A stretch of 50,550 nucleotides of DNA from Chara braunii (Eukaryota; Streptophyta; Charophyceae; Charales; Characeae): assembly GCA_003427395.1 (NCBI GenBank), contig BFEA01000403.1, positions 769,081 to 819,630 on the forward strand, given 5' to 3'. A program made the position numbers and the translations under genes. Positions 20,401-31,522 of the stretch are shown here, piece by piece. Under the pieces are notes generated by a model. It ran no database searches and had not been told where the DNA came from. It saw only the letters and a program-made list of their open reading frames with translations. The number at the start of each line of letters is the position of its first letter. The first letter of the stretch is position 1.

Positions 20401-22349
20401 CGAACTGGTTTGCTATTTTTGACTATACTACTACCGTGCATGAAATCGCCGCCACGTTTCAGGTGTTTCAGGTACACACGGTGAACAGTGTGTTTTGCGT
20501 TTCCGCACGGTTCCGAGCGTCGGGCCACGTCTTTACACTCTTGTGTTTGTTTGGTATCTCTTGCGTTCAGCTCATTTATGCTGTATTGAGTCAGTGAAGA
20601 TGCTTCGACTTGTGTGTGTGTGCGGCATCCGGCGTTCCATCATGTCTCGTTCTTCGGTCCGGAAAGTATAGACTACTAGTAGTCACGGATGCAGTATAAG
20701 AATAATAGTACCTGCAGTGCACCCGGTCCTTCGGTGCTGTGTGATAGTGGGAACTTGTCATGCCGATTGGTTTAGGGGTGGGATGGTGTGCTGTCTGGGG
20801 AACTGGCTAGGTGGAGTGGGGACTACTTTTTGAGAATAGTTATCTCTGTATCTCTTTGGAGTTTCGTATGCGATAGATTTTGAGGTCAGGATTTTCTATT
20901 GCAAGAAGTGGGACTCGTTGATTTTGAAAGTAACGTTTTCTGTGCACTGCTTTGTCCTGATTTGGGAGCCTTTATCCGTCTTGTTCTGGTAAGGGAGTAT
21001 TTCGGCTAACCTCCCGATGTTCGAGGAAAAGACCAGCCGTTGAAAGAGAAGACGCCATGTAAGGGGTGTATGCAGTAGCTATAAGTTGGCTCTCTTCCAA
21101 AGTGGAGATGCGCAATCATTTTGGTTGTATGAGTGCGCAGTAGTGTCTTTCAATTCCTGGGCTCGCTGCTGCTTAGAATCCCTCGATTACTGGACGCAAA
21201 GCGCACTGACTGTGTGGCTAATGCAGTAGCTATAAGGTCGCTCTCTGCCAAAGTGGAGATGCGCAATCCCTGTTGGTTGTATGAGTGCGCAGTAGTGTCT
21301 TTCAAGCCTGTGCTCGCTGCTGCTTAGAATCCCTCGATTGCTGGACGCAAATCGCACTGACTGTGTGCTGTCGTCAATGCGTGTTTTTGAGCCTCGTTTG
21401 TGTTGTTTTTCTTTTTCCTTCCAAATGGTCCCGTAACTAGTCAACGGATCAAATGACTGTAAGCACTCAACTGCTGGGTCGATAGACTCGTTTCGGTTGG
21501 GGAAACTGAAGACCCGTGACGGCAAAACCGTATGCTGTTGTGAGTCGGTGTCGAATTGGTTTGGTGAATGTGGTTTCTATTGCGTGCTGTTGGCGCTGAA
21601 TCTGAGTCGGTTTTCGAACGTAAGATACTGTGGATGTGATGACGATGGTCCCGAAGAGAAACACTGGGTAAGTTGGGATAAGTTGGGATACCAGAATTTG
21701 GCAGAGTTGTTGTGGATTGTGGAGTATGTGGTACTGCGACTGCTATTCTTTTTGGAAAGCTGTGGTACTGTACTGTTTGGAATATTTTTTTGGGTGATGA
21801 ATGAACTGTTGAACTTGCCCATTCCACGCGGTGCTGGGTTATCGGTCAAGCAGTTGCGAAGAAGAGGAATGTGCAGGCCTTGAAATGCGTGAAGTTGATG
21901 AAGGATGATGGTGTGTGTTACCTGGGGTAGCTATTGTGGCGGGGTGATGGTGTTAATCATGTCCGTAAATGTGGGTAATGATCTGTGTTTTTTGGTATAG
22001 GTATGGGCAGGTGAAAGATGTCTATTTTCCAACAGACAGAGTATCAGGAAGGCGGAGAGGGTTTTGCTATGTCCGCTTTACTACCATGCACTCAGCCGAG
22101 GCGGCTGCAGCTAGAAGCCCAAGGACTATATCAGGACATGATATTGGCGAGATAAAGGTGGCACAGCCAAGGCCACCTGAAAATGGCCCACTGCCCCTGG
22201 CGCTTCCTGCATCTCAAGGGATGCCCGGGGAGGGGATGGGCAGACCGTTCAGAGGAGATGGGTTGATTGTCCGGGGCCCTGAAATGTTTGTGGGTCCGCG
22301 GCCTATACGAGAGCCGAGGAATCCAGTTTCGAGATACCATCCATACTAG
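10208..22349 (+). CDS. Two-RRM nuclear RNA-binding protein (hnRNP-like), three exons
   Basis: Joining 10,208-10,399, 19,493-19,944 and 22,001-22,349 gives 993 nt, a 330-residue protein plus TAG. RRM1 spans about residues 6-84 with RNP2 RIFLKS (7-12) and RNP1 RGFGFVTF (48-55). A Pro/Gly-rich linker covers about 85-190. RRM2 spans about 193-271 with RNP2 FRIFVGGV and RNP1 RGFCYVRF (234-241). The tail is Gly/Pro/Arg-rich and ends RYHPY. Both junctions have GT-AG ends and restore RRM folds exactly: AINVA joins LEMPVH, completing the end of RRM1 with GRDIPVGRADPRP, and HFE-R joins YGQVKDVYFP. The fold suggests single-stranded RNA binding in a DAZAP1/hnRNP A-like arrangement, probably nuclear. The specific orthologue and target RNAs are not recognised. 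The ATG could be preceded by in-frame upstream coding sequence, since the frame is open upstream. Confidence 0.88.
11296..11425. repeat. GATA and GA microsatellite
   Basis: Runs of GATAGA and GATA (11,297-11,377) pass into an uninterrupted GA run (11,376-11,424). It lies inside intron 1. The open frames through it on the - strand are simple-repeat translations. Confidence 0.97.
11644..12120. repeat. Two-copy tandem duplication, period ~235 bp (intron 1)
   Basis: Copies start TGCACGGGTGGGAGGA (11,644) and TGCACGGGCGGGAGGA (11,879). Shared blocks include GTGGCAGATAGGATGGTT, ATGGTAGTGCTTGGG and GGTGGGC-ATTTAT-GAC-AAGT. Divergence is roughly a quarter of positions with indels. Confidence 0.85.
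12240..12660. repeat. Diverged nested duplication (intron 1)
   Basis: AAACCATCGGAG-GG with GGCGAATAGTCCA recurs at 12,406-12,442 and 12,458-12,492. A larger diverged pair surrounds it: 12,255-12,360 and 12,525-12,650 share GGTAAGGA-like text, TTGCCAG, GCGCTACG and AAGTCGCCT. These are very old. Confidence 0.55.
13440..14200. repeat. Pyrimidine-rich tandem array including three ~147-bp units (intron 1)
   Basis: A core resembling GGCTTTCTTTCCCTTTCC followed by TTCTTCCCGCGTG occurs about six times, near 13,450, 13,550, 13,597, 13,698, 13,872 and 14,019. The last three repeats form a longer unit of about 147 bp that includes ACTCACGGAGGCCATCGAGC, present near 13,820, 13,967 and, diverged, near 14,140. 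Open frames across it are repeat translations. Confidence 0.85.
14218..14647. repeat. Two-copy tandem duplication, period 208 bp (intron 1)
   Basis: Copies start ACTGAGTATAGTGGG at 14,218 and 14,426. Both contain a GAATTACA/AAATTACA-like block, CGATNTGAGGAGGG, CTGCGCTACCG and GTGCTGATAGCCTCG. Both end AACGCTCGTTTAA or GACGCTCGTTTAA. Confidence 0.85.
16849..16989. repeat. Two-copy tandem duplication, period 71 bp (intron 1)
   Basis: CTGGTACGAAAGCCTTTTGC at 16,849 recurs as CTGGTACGGAAGCCTTTTGC at 16,920. Each is followed by GGGGTATA and then by TTTTGCCATGTTGGGAAAC. The copies are about 90 percent alike. Confidence 0.9.
17160..17335. repeat. Two-copy tandem duplication, period 91 bp (intron 1)
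   Basis: CAGCTTCGTAAGA at 17,160 and 17,251 is followed in both copies by TTCTGGAAAAGAAGC and TTCGTTATG or GTCGTTATG. Confidence 0.88.
17390..17745. repeat. Two-copy tandem duplication, period ~186 bp (intron 1)
   Basis: TTTTTCGGTCGTGTGG near 17,399 recurs as TTTTTCGGTCGTGTAG at 17,585. Later shared blocks are GCCACTCCTCGAC, GAGGTGTGTAGTAC and CTGTGAATTTGG. Confidence 0.85.
17770..17957. repeat. 45-bp tandem repeat, three copies, plus 12-bp subrepeat
   Basis: TTCTTCTAG followed by TGTGCGTACTTCCGGAGTTC starts at 17,770, 17,815 and 17,860. The last unit runs into a 12-bp subrepeat GTCGAGAGTTC repeated about five times. The 45-bp period keeps one frame open (17,780-18,055) but codes only a repeat inside an intron. 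Confidence 0.92.
18205..18513. repeat. Two-copy tandem duplication, period ~165 bp (intron 1)
   Basis: CTTCTTCTTTTCTCCAG through AACTCACTTGT, TACATGCTAAGCGGGTCGT and GATCGTTTTGAG-type blocks occur in order in both copies (about 18,210-18,358 and 18,376-18,513). Confidence 0.82.
18617..18765. repeat. Direct repeat of ~36 bp, 114 bp apart (intron 1)
   Basis: CATGCCTCGTTGGTCAACGA followed by TTGATGAACGG occurs at about 18,618 and 18,732. It is nearly perfect over 33 bp. Confidence 0.9.
19493..19944 (+). CDS. RRM gene exon 2 (residues 65-215, part)
   Basis: It completes RRM1 (LEMPVHRIQGRDIPVGRADP), encodes the Pro-rich inter-RRM linker and starts RRM2 (FRIFVGGV, ITESDMKAHFE). It is 452 nt long and ends two bases into an Arg codon (AG|GTGAGT). 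The acceptor is GGACAG|CTCGAG after a strong pyrimidine tract. Confidence 0.88.
19945..22000 (+). other. Intron 2 of the RRM gene, 2,056 nt
   Basis: It begins GTGAGT and ends TTTTTTGGTATAG. It is T-rich and carries a two-copy tandem duplication at 21,070-21,371. Confidence 0.85.
21070..21371. repeat. Two-copy tandem duplication, period 151 bp (intron 2)
   Basis: ATGCAGTAGCTATAAG begins copies at 21,070 and 21,221. Both contain AAAGTGGAGATGCGCAATC, GGTTGTATGAGTGCGCAGTA and GACGCAAANCGCACTGACTG. Identity is over 90 percent by eye, so this is among the youngest duplications in the gene. Confidence 0.93.
22001..22349 (+). CDS. RRM gene exon 3 (residues 215-330) and stop
   Basis: The first base completes the split Arg codon, followed by YGQVKDVYFP. 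It carries RNP1 of RRM2 (RGFCYVRF), the RRM2 end (GEIKVAQPRPP) and a Gly/Pro/Arg tail ending RYHPY before TAG at 22,347-22,349. A Cys replaces the usual Gly or Ala in RNP1; the aromatic positions are kept. Confidence 0.88.
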
Positions 22350-25300
22350 ATGGAATGAGGCAAATGCTTGCTGCTGAAGCCCCATTTGTGTTTCTTTCTC
22401 TTGTCAGATAGATCTAGTAGGGGAGAGGGTCGGGGTTGAGTGAGGAGCGAACCAATGCCAATATGCAGGAGTGCGATTGTGTGGGTGGGGTGTAGGGGAT
22501 GTCCGTTGTGCCTTGTTAGCTGTGTTACCCTCTGGAAGAGTTGATGGCTTTGGTCTCGACCAGTTAGGAAAGAAAGGCATGGGTGAGAGTCATGCTTGTG
22601 AAAGGCCGTTTGTAAGATTTGGGTGCACAGAGATGGGCGGGTAGACTCGGAATTGGGTATGGTCATCTCCTTCGGCTGATGTCTGTGCGCGAGAGACTTG
22701 GGACGAGGAGATTTCGTTGGGGGGTGGTGCTGATGTATTGTGGAACAATATGAGGCAGGGTATACTCGGAATTGGGTATGGTCATCTCCCTTGCCTGATG
22801 TCTGTGCGTGAGAGACTCCGGTCGAGGAGATTTCGTTGGGGGTGGTGCTGATGTATTGTGGAACAATATGAGGCAGGAACACTAGAGAGCGTGTTGGCGA
22901 GGGTGACGTAGTTGATGGGAGAGGCACAGGGAACTGAGGGATGGGGTTGACCCGTGGATGGACAAAGGGAGTTGCGTGGCTAGGAGGATGGTGCTCACAC
23001 ATTGTGAAATGAAATGGGGAAAGAGGAGCGCTCGAGAGGGGTGATTTGGGGAGAGAAAAGAAAGCGAGTGGGCAGAAGAGGGCCATGGAAGGGAACGGCT
23101 GCGAGAACGGGAATAGACTGTTGGAACGTGTTTTATCCACCAGACGTCCTTGGTTTGTTGGAAAATTTATTCGAACAGACTAGAGCTCTGGCCGGAGATG
23201 CCTTGGCTTGGTCCGTCATGAGGCTGCACGTGGTAGCCAGCAAAGGGCTTTGATGTGAGGGATGCAAGACACATCCAGAGGAAGAGGCGTTGGGAGGCAG
23301 TTGAGACAAGTTTTGGCACATGATCTGAAATCGAGTTCACCGAGCGAGCGAAGTCCATGCAGTTTTTATGGTGATTGAGCATGCTTGAAGGCACTCAAAG
23401 GGTGGTTGAAGGCTGTTGCGCCATAGAGTGGGCGGGGAAAGCTGATTGGCCCATCTCAGCCTCTGGGTTTTGCCAGTTGGACTCCTATCAACTTTGTTGC
23501 CTATCCTCGCGTCAGCTGTTCCATCATTCAAGGTTGATCCTTGAACCCGACATTGTACCATTACTCACCCATTCCCCATCCTCCTCTTCTTGACTTGCCG
23601 TGCTCGTCTGTTCCGCATGTTGGCTGGTTCAAATTTTATTGCTAGCCTGGGCGTTAGTTCGTTCCATCATGCATCTCAAATTGCTCGAGCATCAATGGCA
23701 CAGCGATCAACTGCAGTCGAGGCACATGGTTATGATAGCCTTGTCCTCTGGCATTTATCTCCCAAACAACACCGCCCGTTTACCGTCTAGCACCCGTTTA
23801 CCGTCTAGCACCTTCATATCTTTGAATGTTGAACACATTCATTCACTGAATGCTGTCTGTATTTCCTGCCTCTTGACTTTGAGACTGTTGCAATAATGCC
23901 TGTTTCTTCAGCCAACACTTGGTGCTCCGTTGTGCTTAATACTATAACTTAACATAGCATTCCTGATACGGGGGGTTATTGGTAGTGATGCACTCCTTGG
24001 TGTCCAGTTTGACCAACGGTGGGTAGAGGTGAAAGCTTGGTTTCTGTACAGAATGTGCTGTAAATGGCACAAGGGGGACCACACGCCGTCTTCTACGGTT
24101 TGACATTGACATGGATCGGTTTCAGGGCCTCCATACCTTGCCTTTGCTCATGTCAGGCTTATGTCTTTTGCTCGGAAGGTGACTTCTCTCTCTTCTGTCC
24201 GTCGCGCTACCTGTTGAGGTGATAGCATGTTTCTTGTGCTTCCTTAGGACTGATTCGCTTGTGTCCAATCCCTTTCTCTGGGCATTGACTATCAATGCGT
24301 TTGGGGGACCGAGCAGTTGGCGATCTTGACATACGTGTAGGTGTCGGAAAGCTGTTTCCCAGCTTACAATCTTGAGATGGCGGGGTTCGACTAAGACAGT
24401 ATTTGACAGAGGGAAGGCATCCAGTCGAATGGCAGCCGCCGCGAACTGTTCGTAGTGGTGCCAGTGTTGCTTACATGGCAGCCCGCACACACTGTTGGAA
24501 AGAAAGGCAATGACATTGCTAGGTTTGAGTTGGGATGGTGGGAGGGATGCCGCCAGTCTGGTTTGAAAATGGATGGTCGGTGGAGAGACGGAATTACAGC
24601 TACCGTGATCTCGAGTTCCGCGTAGAGCGAGACGAGGACAGACTGGTGGTCGAGGGAGTTCTGAGGAGCTGCCTGCCAATGGGGGATGGAGGAGGTTGCT
24701 TACGCACTTGCATGCGGAGCAAAAGCTGTCTTGTGGAATGCCCAAGACAGAGCGCCACTGTTTCCTCAGTTCTGGCGTTGTAGACGGAGTCCCTTTTACA
24801 AAAAGGTCCAGAATATTTACTGTAGCGGAAAGCCAATTGAAGGTGACACCAGAGATGGGGCAGACTGAAGGGGTTGGCTGTGAAGTATGAACAGATCATG
24901 AACCACAGAAAAAAAAATTGTCTACTGCCCGGGGATCAAGTCTCAGTCTTGAGGAGGTCTTTGGTCTGCTTTGGTCGACTGCGAACTGCGGGAATGAGAC
25001 GGAAGGCCCCCACTGCTCGACGGATTGCAGTACAGGTCCTGCTACTTTTTATGGTGGCGCCTTCCTCACGACTGAGCTTTGTTTGCTGCTCCTGCCTATC
25101 TCGCCACGACTGTGTCAGTTACAAGATCTTGGACAGACCAATTGCTTTCTTCGTTGTGGCAGACATTTTCTCTGCGGGTGTTAGCGTATCATACTTCTGA
25201 TGGCTTTATTGCCCTCTCGTTCGGTCAACTGGCTGGCCTACTGGGTTTCCTCCAGGCTCTTGTGTCTTGCTACTTTGCCAGAATTGGGGAAAAAAAAGGA

Positions 25301-26830
25301 AAATGTCTCTGACACTCTTCGTTGTGCTTTCTCTCTTGTTCCTCGTGTTCTTGCTGTTGTGTCCCGATCGAACCTGTGCATGGTATTTAATAGGAAATTG
25401 AACAAATGGCTGTTTGTGTTTGAAGGACTAGTGTGGGTTAGAGTGAAATTATGCATGGATGCATGAGTGTAACAGAATACATTTATGGTTTAGAATGTCA
25501 ACATGTTTTTCTGATGAGGACTCTGTCAGTACCGTGTGTGGTGAGTTGGTGTGTAGGTTTTCTATGAACTGAGCTCTCATGTATACCTTAGGTTGCTTTT
25601 CTGTTCTTGGCTGCATCCTCTTGGTTTCAGTTTGCGGCCGTTGTATTCCCACATGGACATTCGGTGCTCTGTCTAGGACGCCCAACTGCTGTGACTGTAG
25701 CAATGGCAATGAAGCACTGCATGAATTGCTGCTTTGTCTTTGCTGAATATGTTCAGATTTGAGTTCTCTTATGGTGTTCACTGTTAAGTTTGTGGGGTAG
25801 TGACTCTGGTCCTTTTGAACTGCATGTTTAGAGACAGAGATCGAAATGGGCTGCGCAGAGTTCTCTGTACTGCTGTCTACGGCACGACTGCTGTTAGCGA
25901 TGGCCAGTTTGGTATAAGAGTAGGCAACAATGCCATCAGTATAGCTGTTACGAGGCTCCACGGAGTGTGCAGTTTTCTTTGGTTCCGGGGCATTGATGCC
26001 CCTGTGGTTTATTTCTGCGTCATGCAGCCTGTTATTGTCTACCTGTACAAGAGGGTTGCGTAGCAGTGTGGGGATGGTTGTAGTTCAGTCCATCTTCCGT
26101 CCTGTGGTGTGATGAGGAATCCCAGACGCAATGGGTGGGGCTCTGTATAGGTGTCGAGGTTTTCGATGCTGCAATGGGCACACCTGCTGAGGTACGACTA
26201 CAGCCATGGCCGGAGTGCACTTGCGCGCTCAAGTGTTTCCTGAATATTGGGGTGTGCCCTCAATTGGGAAAAGCCGAAATCGGTACACTGGGGCTAGCAG
26301 TGCCATGCCAAGTGATGTTGGCATCTGGGTTCTTTGCTTTGTTAGCTGGCGAGTGATGTTGCCATTTGGGTTCTGTTCCTCGACAAGATCCCAACTGTAG
26401 GCAGTACTGGTGCAATACTGTGACTGGTGTCAGAACTTGCCTGCTAAACACCATGAGCACATCTCGGTGTCTGCAAGCGTCAATCTTAGCCTGCGTCGAC
26501 TGTTCACGGAACTACTGCCGACGGTAGACTTGCTTGTGTTGTTGTAAACAGATGGAGCTGGGCACTACAGTGTCATATGGTTACTCTTATGATAAGTCTG
26601 GTAATAGGGAATAGATTGTTATGAACCTACGAGTGTCTTCTACAAGGTATGTATACCAAAGTAGACGTGAATGTGTACTGCATGTACGAGGACGGTATTA
26701 CAGGGAGTGGTGGCGGTGGTGGGTATTTTATGGACTTAAACATGGGACTGCCACATGTCCAGTTTCCGTCTTCGCTGTTGCAGCGGTGGTCTTGGAGATT
26801 GTGTTATCCGCTCGTCGTTTCTTGCAGTTA
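22350..26830. other. 3' flank of RRM gene; no supported exon
   Basis: It includes the 3' UTR, whose end I cannot place: no clear AATAAA follows the stop. The DNA is T/G-rich like the introns. Open frames exist, such as 22,346-23,140 and 24,122-24,745 on the - strand, but lack recognisable domains and are treated under rejected items. A two-copy duplication lies at 22,645-22,880. Confidence 0.45.
22645..22880. repeat. Two-copy tandem duplication, period 119 bp
   Basis: ACTCGGAATTGGGTATGGTC begins both copies (22,645 and 22,764). Both contain GAGGAGATTTCGTTGGGG and end GTGGAACAATATGAGGCAGG. The last third is essentially identical. Confidence 0.93.
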
Positions 26831-26831
26831 T

Positions 26832-26889
26832 GAGCTGATTGATTGATGTATTGGTGTTTGGAGCTGATTGATTGATGTATTGGTGTTTG
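26832..26889. repeat. Perfect 29-bp direct repeat
   Basis: GAGCTGATTGATTGATGTAT followed by TGGTGTTTG occurs twice back to back (26,832 and 26,861) without a mismatch. Confidence 0.97.
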
Positions 26890-29800
26890 CTATGGACAAA
26901 TGTGGAATGGTTTGGGAAATATGTTGCTGGTCGTGTATGTTGTTGTGAGTCGTGTGTGGAGGTATATTTCGAACGATTTCTTGTTTCGTGGAATGTGTGG
27001 TATGGTGTTACGTTCTATGAATTTCATGGTCTGGTCTGTGGTTTTGTGCGGAAGAGCTGTGACCGATTGATTCGCTTTGCGAGTGTAAAGCATGTAACCA
27101 TGTTTGACCGCCTCTAACAGTGGAAGTGAATTGTTTGCTGGCTATTCTGCATGATTTTTGGTGGAGTTTGTATGCATCTTCCAAAGTATGGATGGTTGCT
27201 GGATCGCCCTTTAACAGACTCGGAATGTGCAGGTCAAACGGGAATCTTCGGGCACAGTCTATGTTTGGGGATGTTTTGGCATCCATTTGCGGGTCGTTCC
27301 TGGGATGCAAATGAACTCTTTCAATTGCCTATCCCAGAGCGAGGAGGTCCATTGTGTGCTGAGGAAGGCTCAAGCCTTTCTTGCAGGACGGTTACCACAG
27401 ACAGCCATCTCGACACCTGCACGGAGACGCTTTGGGTGATTGCCGTATTCAATTCAGTCCCCTGTGCAGAGGATGCTTTGAATGCGTGCTGTATGTGATC
27501 GATTCTGATGAAGGCCTAGCAAGCAATCTTGTGACTGACGAGTGTGGCTTCGGGATGACTACGGGCCACCGTTTATTCGATGTTTATTGTTTGTTTGCTG
27601 TCGCCGATATGTCAAAGTGTGGGTGCAGTCTATGACAGAGCTGTTGTCTTGCCTACCGTGCAGAATGCCATGAGCGGGATGATATCTCGAGGTTGAAACA
27701 TCGGGTCTTATCTCACTTCGCACCATGCAACTGGGTGCGTTGCCGTTTTAATGCAGCCGAGGAAAGATGTCCTCCAAGAGACGAGGAGGCTGACAAGGAA
27801 ATGCTGTCTGTGAGGACTTCAATTGATCCTGTATGGTTGTTTTGATTGCCGAGACATTCCGATTTTGTCCGCAGGGTATTATGAGATTCGGAGCGTGAGA
27901 GGATGCAAATGGAGCAGGTCAACGGTGTCGCTTCATCTCGAGATGTACCGTGGAGTGAGCGCGTTAGAAATCTGAACGTGTTAGTGTGCATGGCTTTTTT
28001 ATTCATCCAGGCAGCTGCTGATTGGAGACGCACAGTGTACTGTCTTGGGGATGGTTTCCTCTTTTAGCAGTTCTGGAAGGAAATTTCCAACCTGGTGGAT
28101 CCCTTTTCCCCTTTGTCCTGCCAATCGTGCCTCATAGGGGGGGATAAAGGGTCCCTGCATTGCAGGGAAAGGGCGTCCAAGGTCTCGTGTTGTTGTCGTT
28201 GTTGATGGTTGTTAAGACCCCCATGATAATGTCGGCAAGTAGGGGGGGGAGATAGCAGCACGCTTTGTTGCTGATCTTTCTTTCGGTGATCCCTTTCTGA
28301 GCTTATCTCACTCTTTGGCACTTGTGGTGTTCCAAAGCGGACAACGCTTGACTGCTGCCATGAAGCGCCTATTGTTATTATGCCTCCCTGCTAATTGGTG
28401 CAGCTTAGATACATGGGCGGGCGATCAAAGGCTGTTGTGGCTGGTGGTGCCCCTTCATCTTGTCGAAAGGAGGATGTTGCTTAACATTATTGCGAGTTGA
28501 TGGTTGAGAGGCTGTATAGGGAAATCCTAGTGTGATTAGATCATCCGTTGAATGGTATAGCGGAGTTGATTCGATCTCTACGATGCGTTGGCAGACAGCT
28601 ACTGCCATCGCTCTTGTATTTCTCCTTTGAAGAGTGTACCTGTAAAATGTGGTCGTGCTTCCATGGATGGTGACGGTCAAGCTGTGAAAGCAAAAGCTCG
28701 TCGTATCAACGGTATGCCTGAGATCGCATGCAAGGAGCCTTTTCGCATGTTCGTGTTGTAAGTGTTTTCTGCACCTGGTGATGAAGTGCTCATGGCCTCT
28801 TTGTTCAGAGGGGCAAAAAATAAGCAATTGATTTGCGGCGTGGAAGGCTGTCTTGAAATCCTGGTTGAGGGTACAGTGCTATATTGCTTTGGTTTGATGC
28901 TGAGATGCATGCTTGTGTTGCATGTCGGGAGTCTTCGATGCTACCTTTGCGCTCGAAGGTGTGTATAGCTAAGATCGTAGGAGGATGCCGAGTATGAGAT
29001 ATAAGTGGTGGACTTCACTGTCTGTCAAAGCATTGACCCCATTTTGTTTCCGCTTCGTTATTAAACACGGCCAAACACGGCCATTTAGTTTTTGGCTCCA
29101 TACGTGAAGATTGATTTCTGTTTTCAAACCTTCTCGGGTATTGCTCTAAAAGCGGGTTGGGATAGTAGAATGATTTGGCGAATCGAATTGGTGAGAAGAG
29201 TTTGAGATCCGAATTTGAAACCACAAGTACCTCCTAAAAGTGCTCCTCCGCGTTATCGGCCATGGGCTTTTGGCATGAACGGGCGTGCGCCGGTAGGCCA
29301 GATTCAGCCAAGTGGAAACAGCGCAGTTTCCGTGTTTGGGTGGTTGTTAGCGCAGAGGGCACTTTTAGGAGGTACTGGTGGGGTTTAATGTTTGATTGCG
29401 GCTACTTTTAAGCACCCTGTTCTCCAATGCTGGGTTTCCTCGTGAACCGCTGGAGGTTATTCCTTTTCAATTTTATATCAAAGTGGCTGTTCAACGGCAC
29501 ATCGCGTAATGGTATCGATCTGCTTTGTGGATCTTGTTCAGGTTTCATGATTGAATGTGGAGGCCGGTGTTCGTGACGAGTTGGTGTGTGTCAGCATTTG
29601 TGGGCTTCATTTCACACCCAGAGTGCAATGGAGGCACTCAATCTTCAAGCTTGTCGGTCTCTTTTGGATCCGTGACTTCTTTTTTTCTCCATCCCGCAAG
29701 CCTACGTTGTTTTGCATTGGCAGCATGTCTTTTATGTATAGCCTATAATGTTCTTCGTTGTTGTGCCACAACACTTGACACTGATTCAAGCTCTGTCAAC

Positions 29801-30630
29801 TCCTTGCTGCTGTGGTTGTTTCCTTGTCCAGTCTCGTATCTTCCTACTGCAAAAACATGAGCGTTTTCTTTCTTCTCTTTTTAGGTCCTCTGACAATTCG
29901 GTGAAGCTCAGTGTATCAGGTTTCTGTAGCGTGGCTCGAGTGGTGCCGGACGAAGTGTCTTGCCATTGTTTGCACCTTTCTGCCATCTCTAATCAGGTCC
30001 TTGGGCCTTTTTGCTTCTGCAAAGCACACAGTGCAACTCTCGTCGCTGATAAGAAATGAGACGGAGGAGCAGCCCTGTGAAGTTGGTTTAGATTTGCGAC
30101 CATGCCAGAAGTTAGGTTGTGTAAATAGTGAGTAATTGTATTTTGAGGTAGATTGTGACAATGCAGCACCAATCCCAACGCTGCATTTCTTCCTACACGA
30201 GTCATGAGAAGAGTTACGGGGAGCAGAGGGGGGGAGGGGAGGATGTTATGTTTTGCCATCTTGTTCAGTTTATCAGTGGGGAGCCCGTCCTTGTGCTATC
30301 TAAGTGACCGAGAAATGTCTCTCGACAAGAGGCAGATTGTGAGGTGTGCATATTTTTGAGTGTGTGGTTGGGTGAATGCTCATGAATGTTGGTGAATCGG
30401 TGGGGATTGAAATTCTCCCTGCAGGTGTTGCGCTCTGTCTGACCAGCATCACAAGTCCATCAATCTAGGCACGGGCTTATATGCTCACGGTGTTATATAC
30501 ATCTCCATGAAAGTTTCAAAAGGACACCACGCGTTGCAGGTCTCATGGGGGTATGGTATTGGATGCGGGCATGTGCCTGAATGGTACACTTTATCAGCGA
30601 TTTCACTGACAGTAAACATGTTAAACAACC
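26890..30630. other. No supported gene; T/G-rich DNA
   Basis: The composition continues that of the introns, which could mean an unrecognised long intron or UTR of a neighbouring gene. No open frame over about 140 codons and no domain was recognised. Confidence 0.4.
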
Positions 30631-30634
30631 ACCA

Positions 30635-30746
30635 GTACCTTTCTCATATGTTGGCCGCGGGCAGTGTTGGAGACTGGCTTTTAATTAAAAAAATAAAGCA
30701 ACTGTACCTTTTTTGCATATGTCAGCCATGGGCAGTGTCGGAGACC
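30635..30746. repeat. Direct repeat of ~40 bp, 71 bp apart
   Basis: GTACCTTTCTCATATGTTGG with CGGGCAGTGTTGGAGAC (30,635) recurs as GTACCTTTTTTGCATATGTC with TGGGCAGTGTCGGAGAC (30,706). Confidence 0.8.
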
Positions 30747-31522
30747 AGAAACGAAAAGTGGGCCTGGAATCGATTTATCAACGGCGACCGGCGCCCTTCC
30801 CTCGATTGGCTACCGCGTTACCTTGCGTGTCTTGGATTTCAAGTGGGGTAAGGTACTGGACTGGTGGATTAAAGCATCAGGACGTTTCCCAGCCATTTTG
30901 CATAAATACGCCGTGGATGTGGGCTTGTTTAGGAGGCGCAAACAAACTGCTGCTGCCGTTTTACTCGAAATCCAACCAGGCAAAACTGGTAGTATGAGAG
31001 GTCCTGTTTGCGTTGGATGGATTCGAGGTGAAACGGCACCCCAGAGGATCGGTCATTCGTGATGCGCCTGGCCCGGCACGTTCCTGCAAGTTGGCTTGGA
31101 AACGCATTCGGTGGTTTGAAGCAGTAGCTAGTGCTACTTTTTTTTCTTACCCTCGGGCGTCTGGTATGCTGAGCGTGCGGAGCCTGGCGGTACTGGTTTT
31201 GTGGACAGGCGGAGCCTTGAAGAAGCAGTAAGAAAAAAAAAGAATTAGATAAGATTAACAAGAATTGGGACGTGAATGCAGAGTTCTATACGTTATGCCG
31301 AGAGCTGGCACGGGCATGCTCTTAATGAGGGCTTCCCGTAATGAGGGCTTCCCGGCCCCGTCACTTTGTTGCCAGAATGTACAAAGGAAAAAGGAAAAAA
31401 AATGGGGGCTTCTAATGGAAGACAGGAGAAAGACGAGGCATCTCTGTGGCCCTAAAAATGGTTGGCTGCAATCGTCACAGTGCCAGTGTGAATATGCCCT
31501 TAATGACAGATAGTGAGAAGAA

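Noticed and set aside
22346-23140. Longest single - strand open frame apart from the LINE (264 codons), antisense to the end of RRM exon 3
   Set aside because: It crosses a 119-bp tandem duplication, and the two copies are read in different frames (119 is not a multiple of three). No coding constraint is visible and the product is Pro/Ser/His-rich without a domain.
24122-24745. - strand open frame of 207 codons
   Set aside because: No domain, no splice or start context, and no repeat-independent coding signal that I can see. It lies in T/G-rich DNA where the complementary strand lacks stop triplets.
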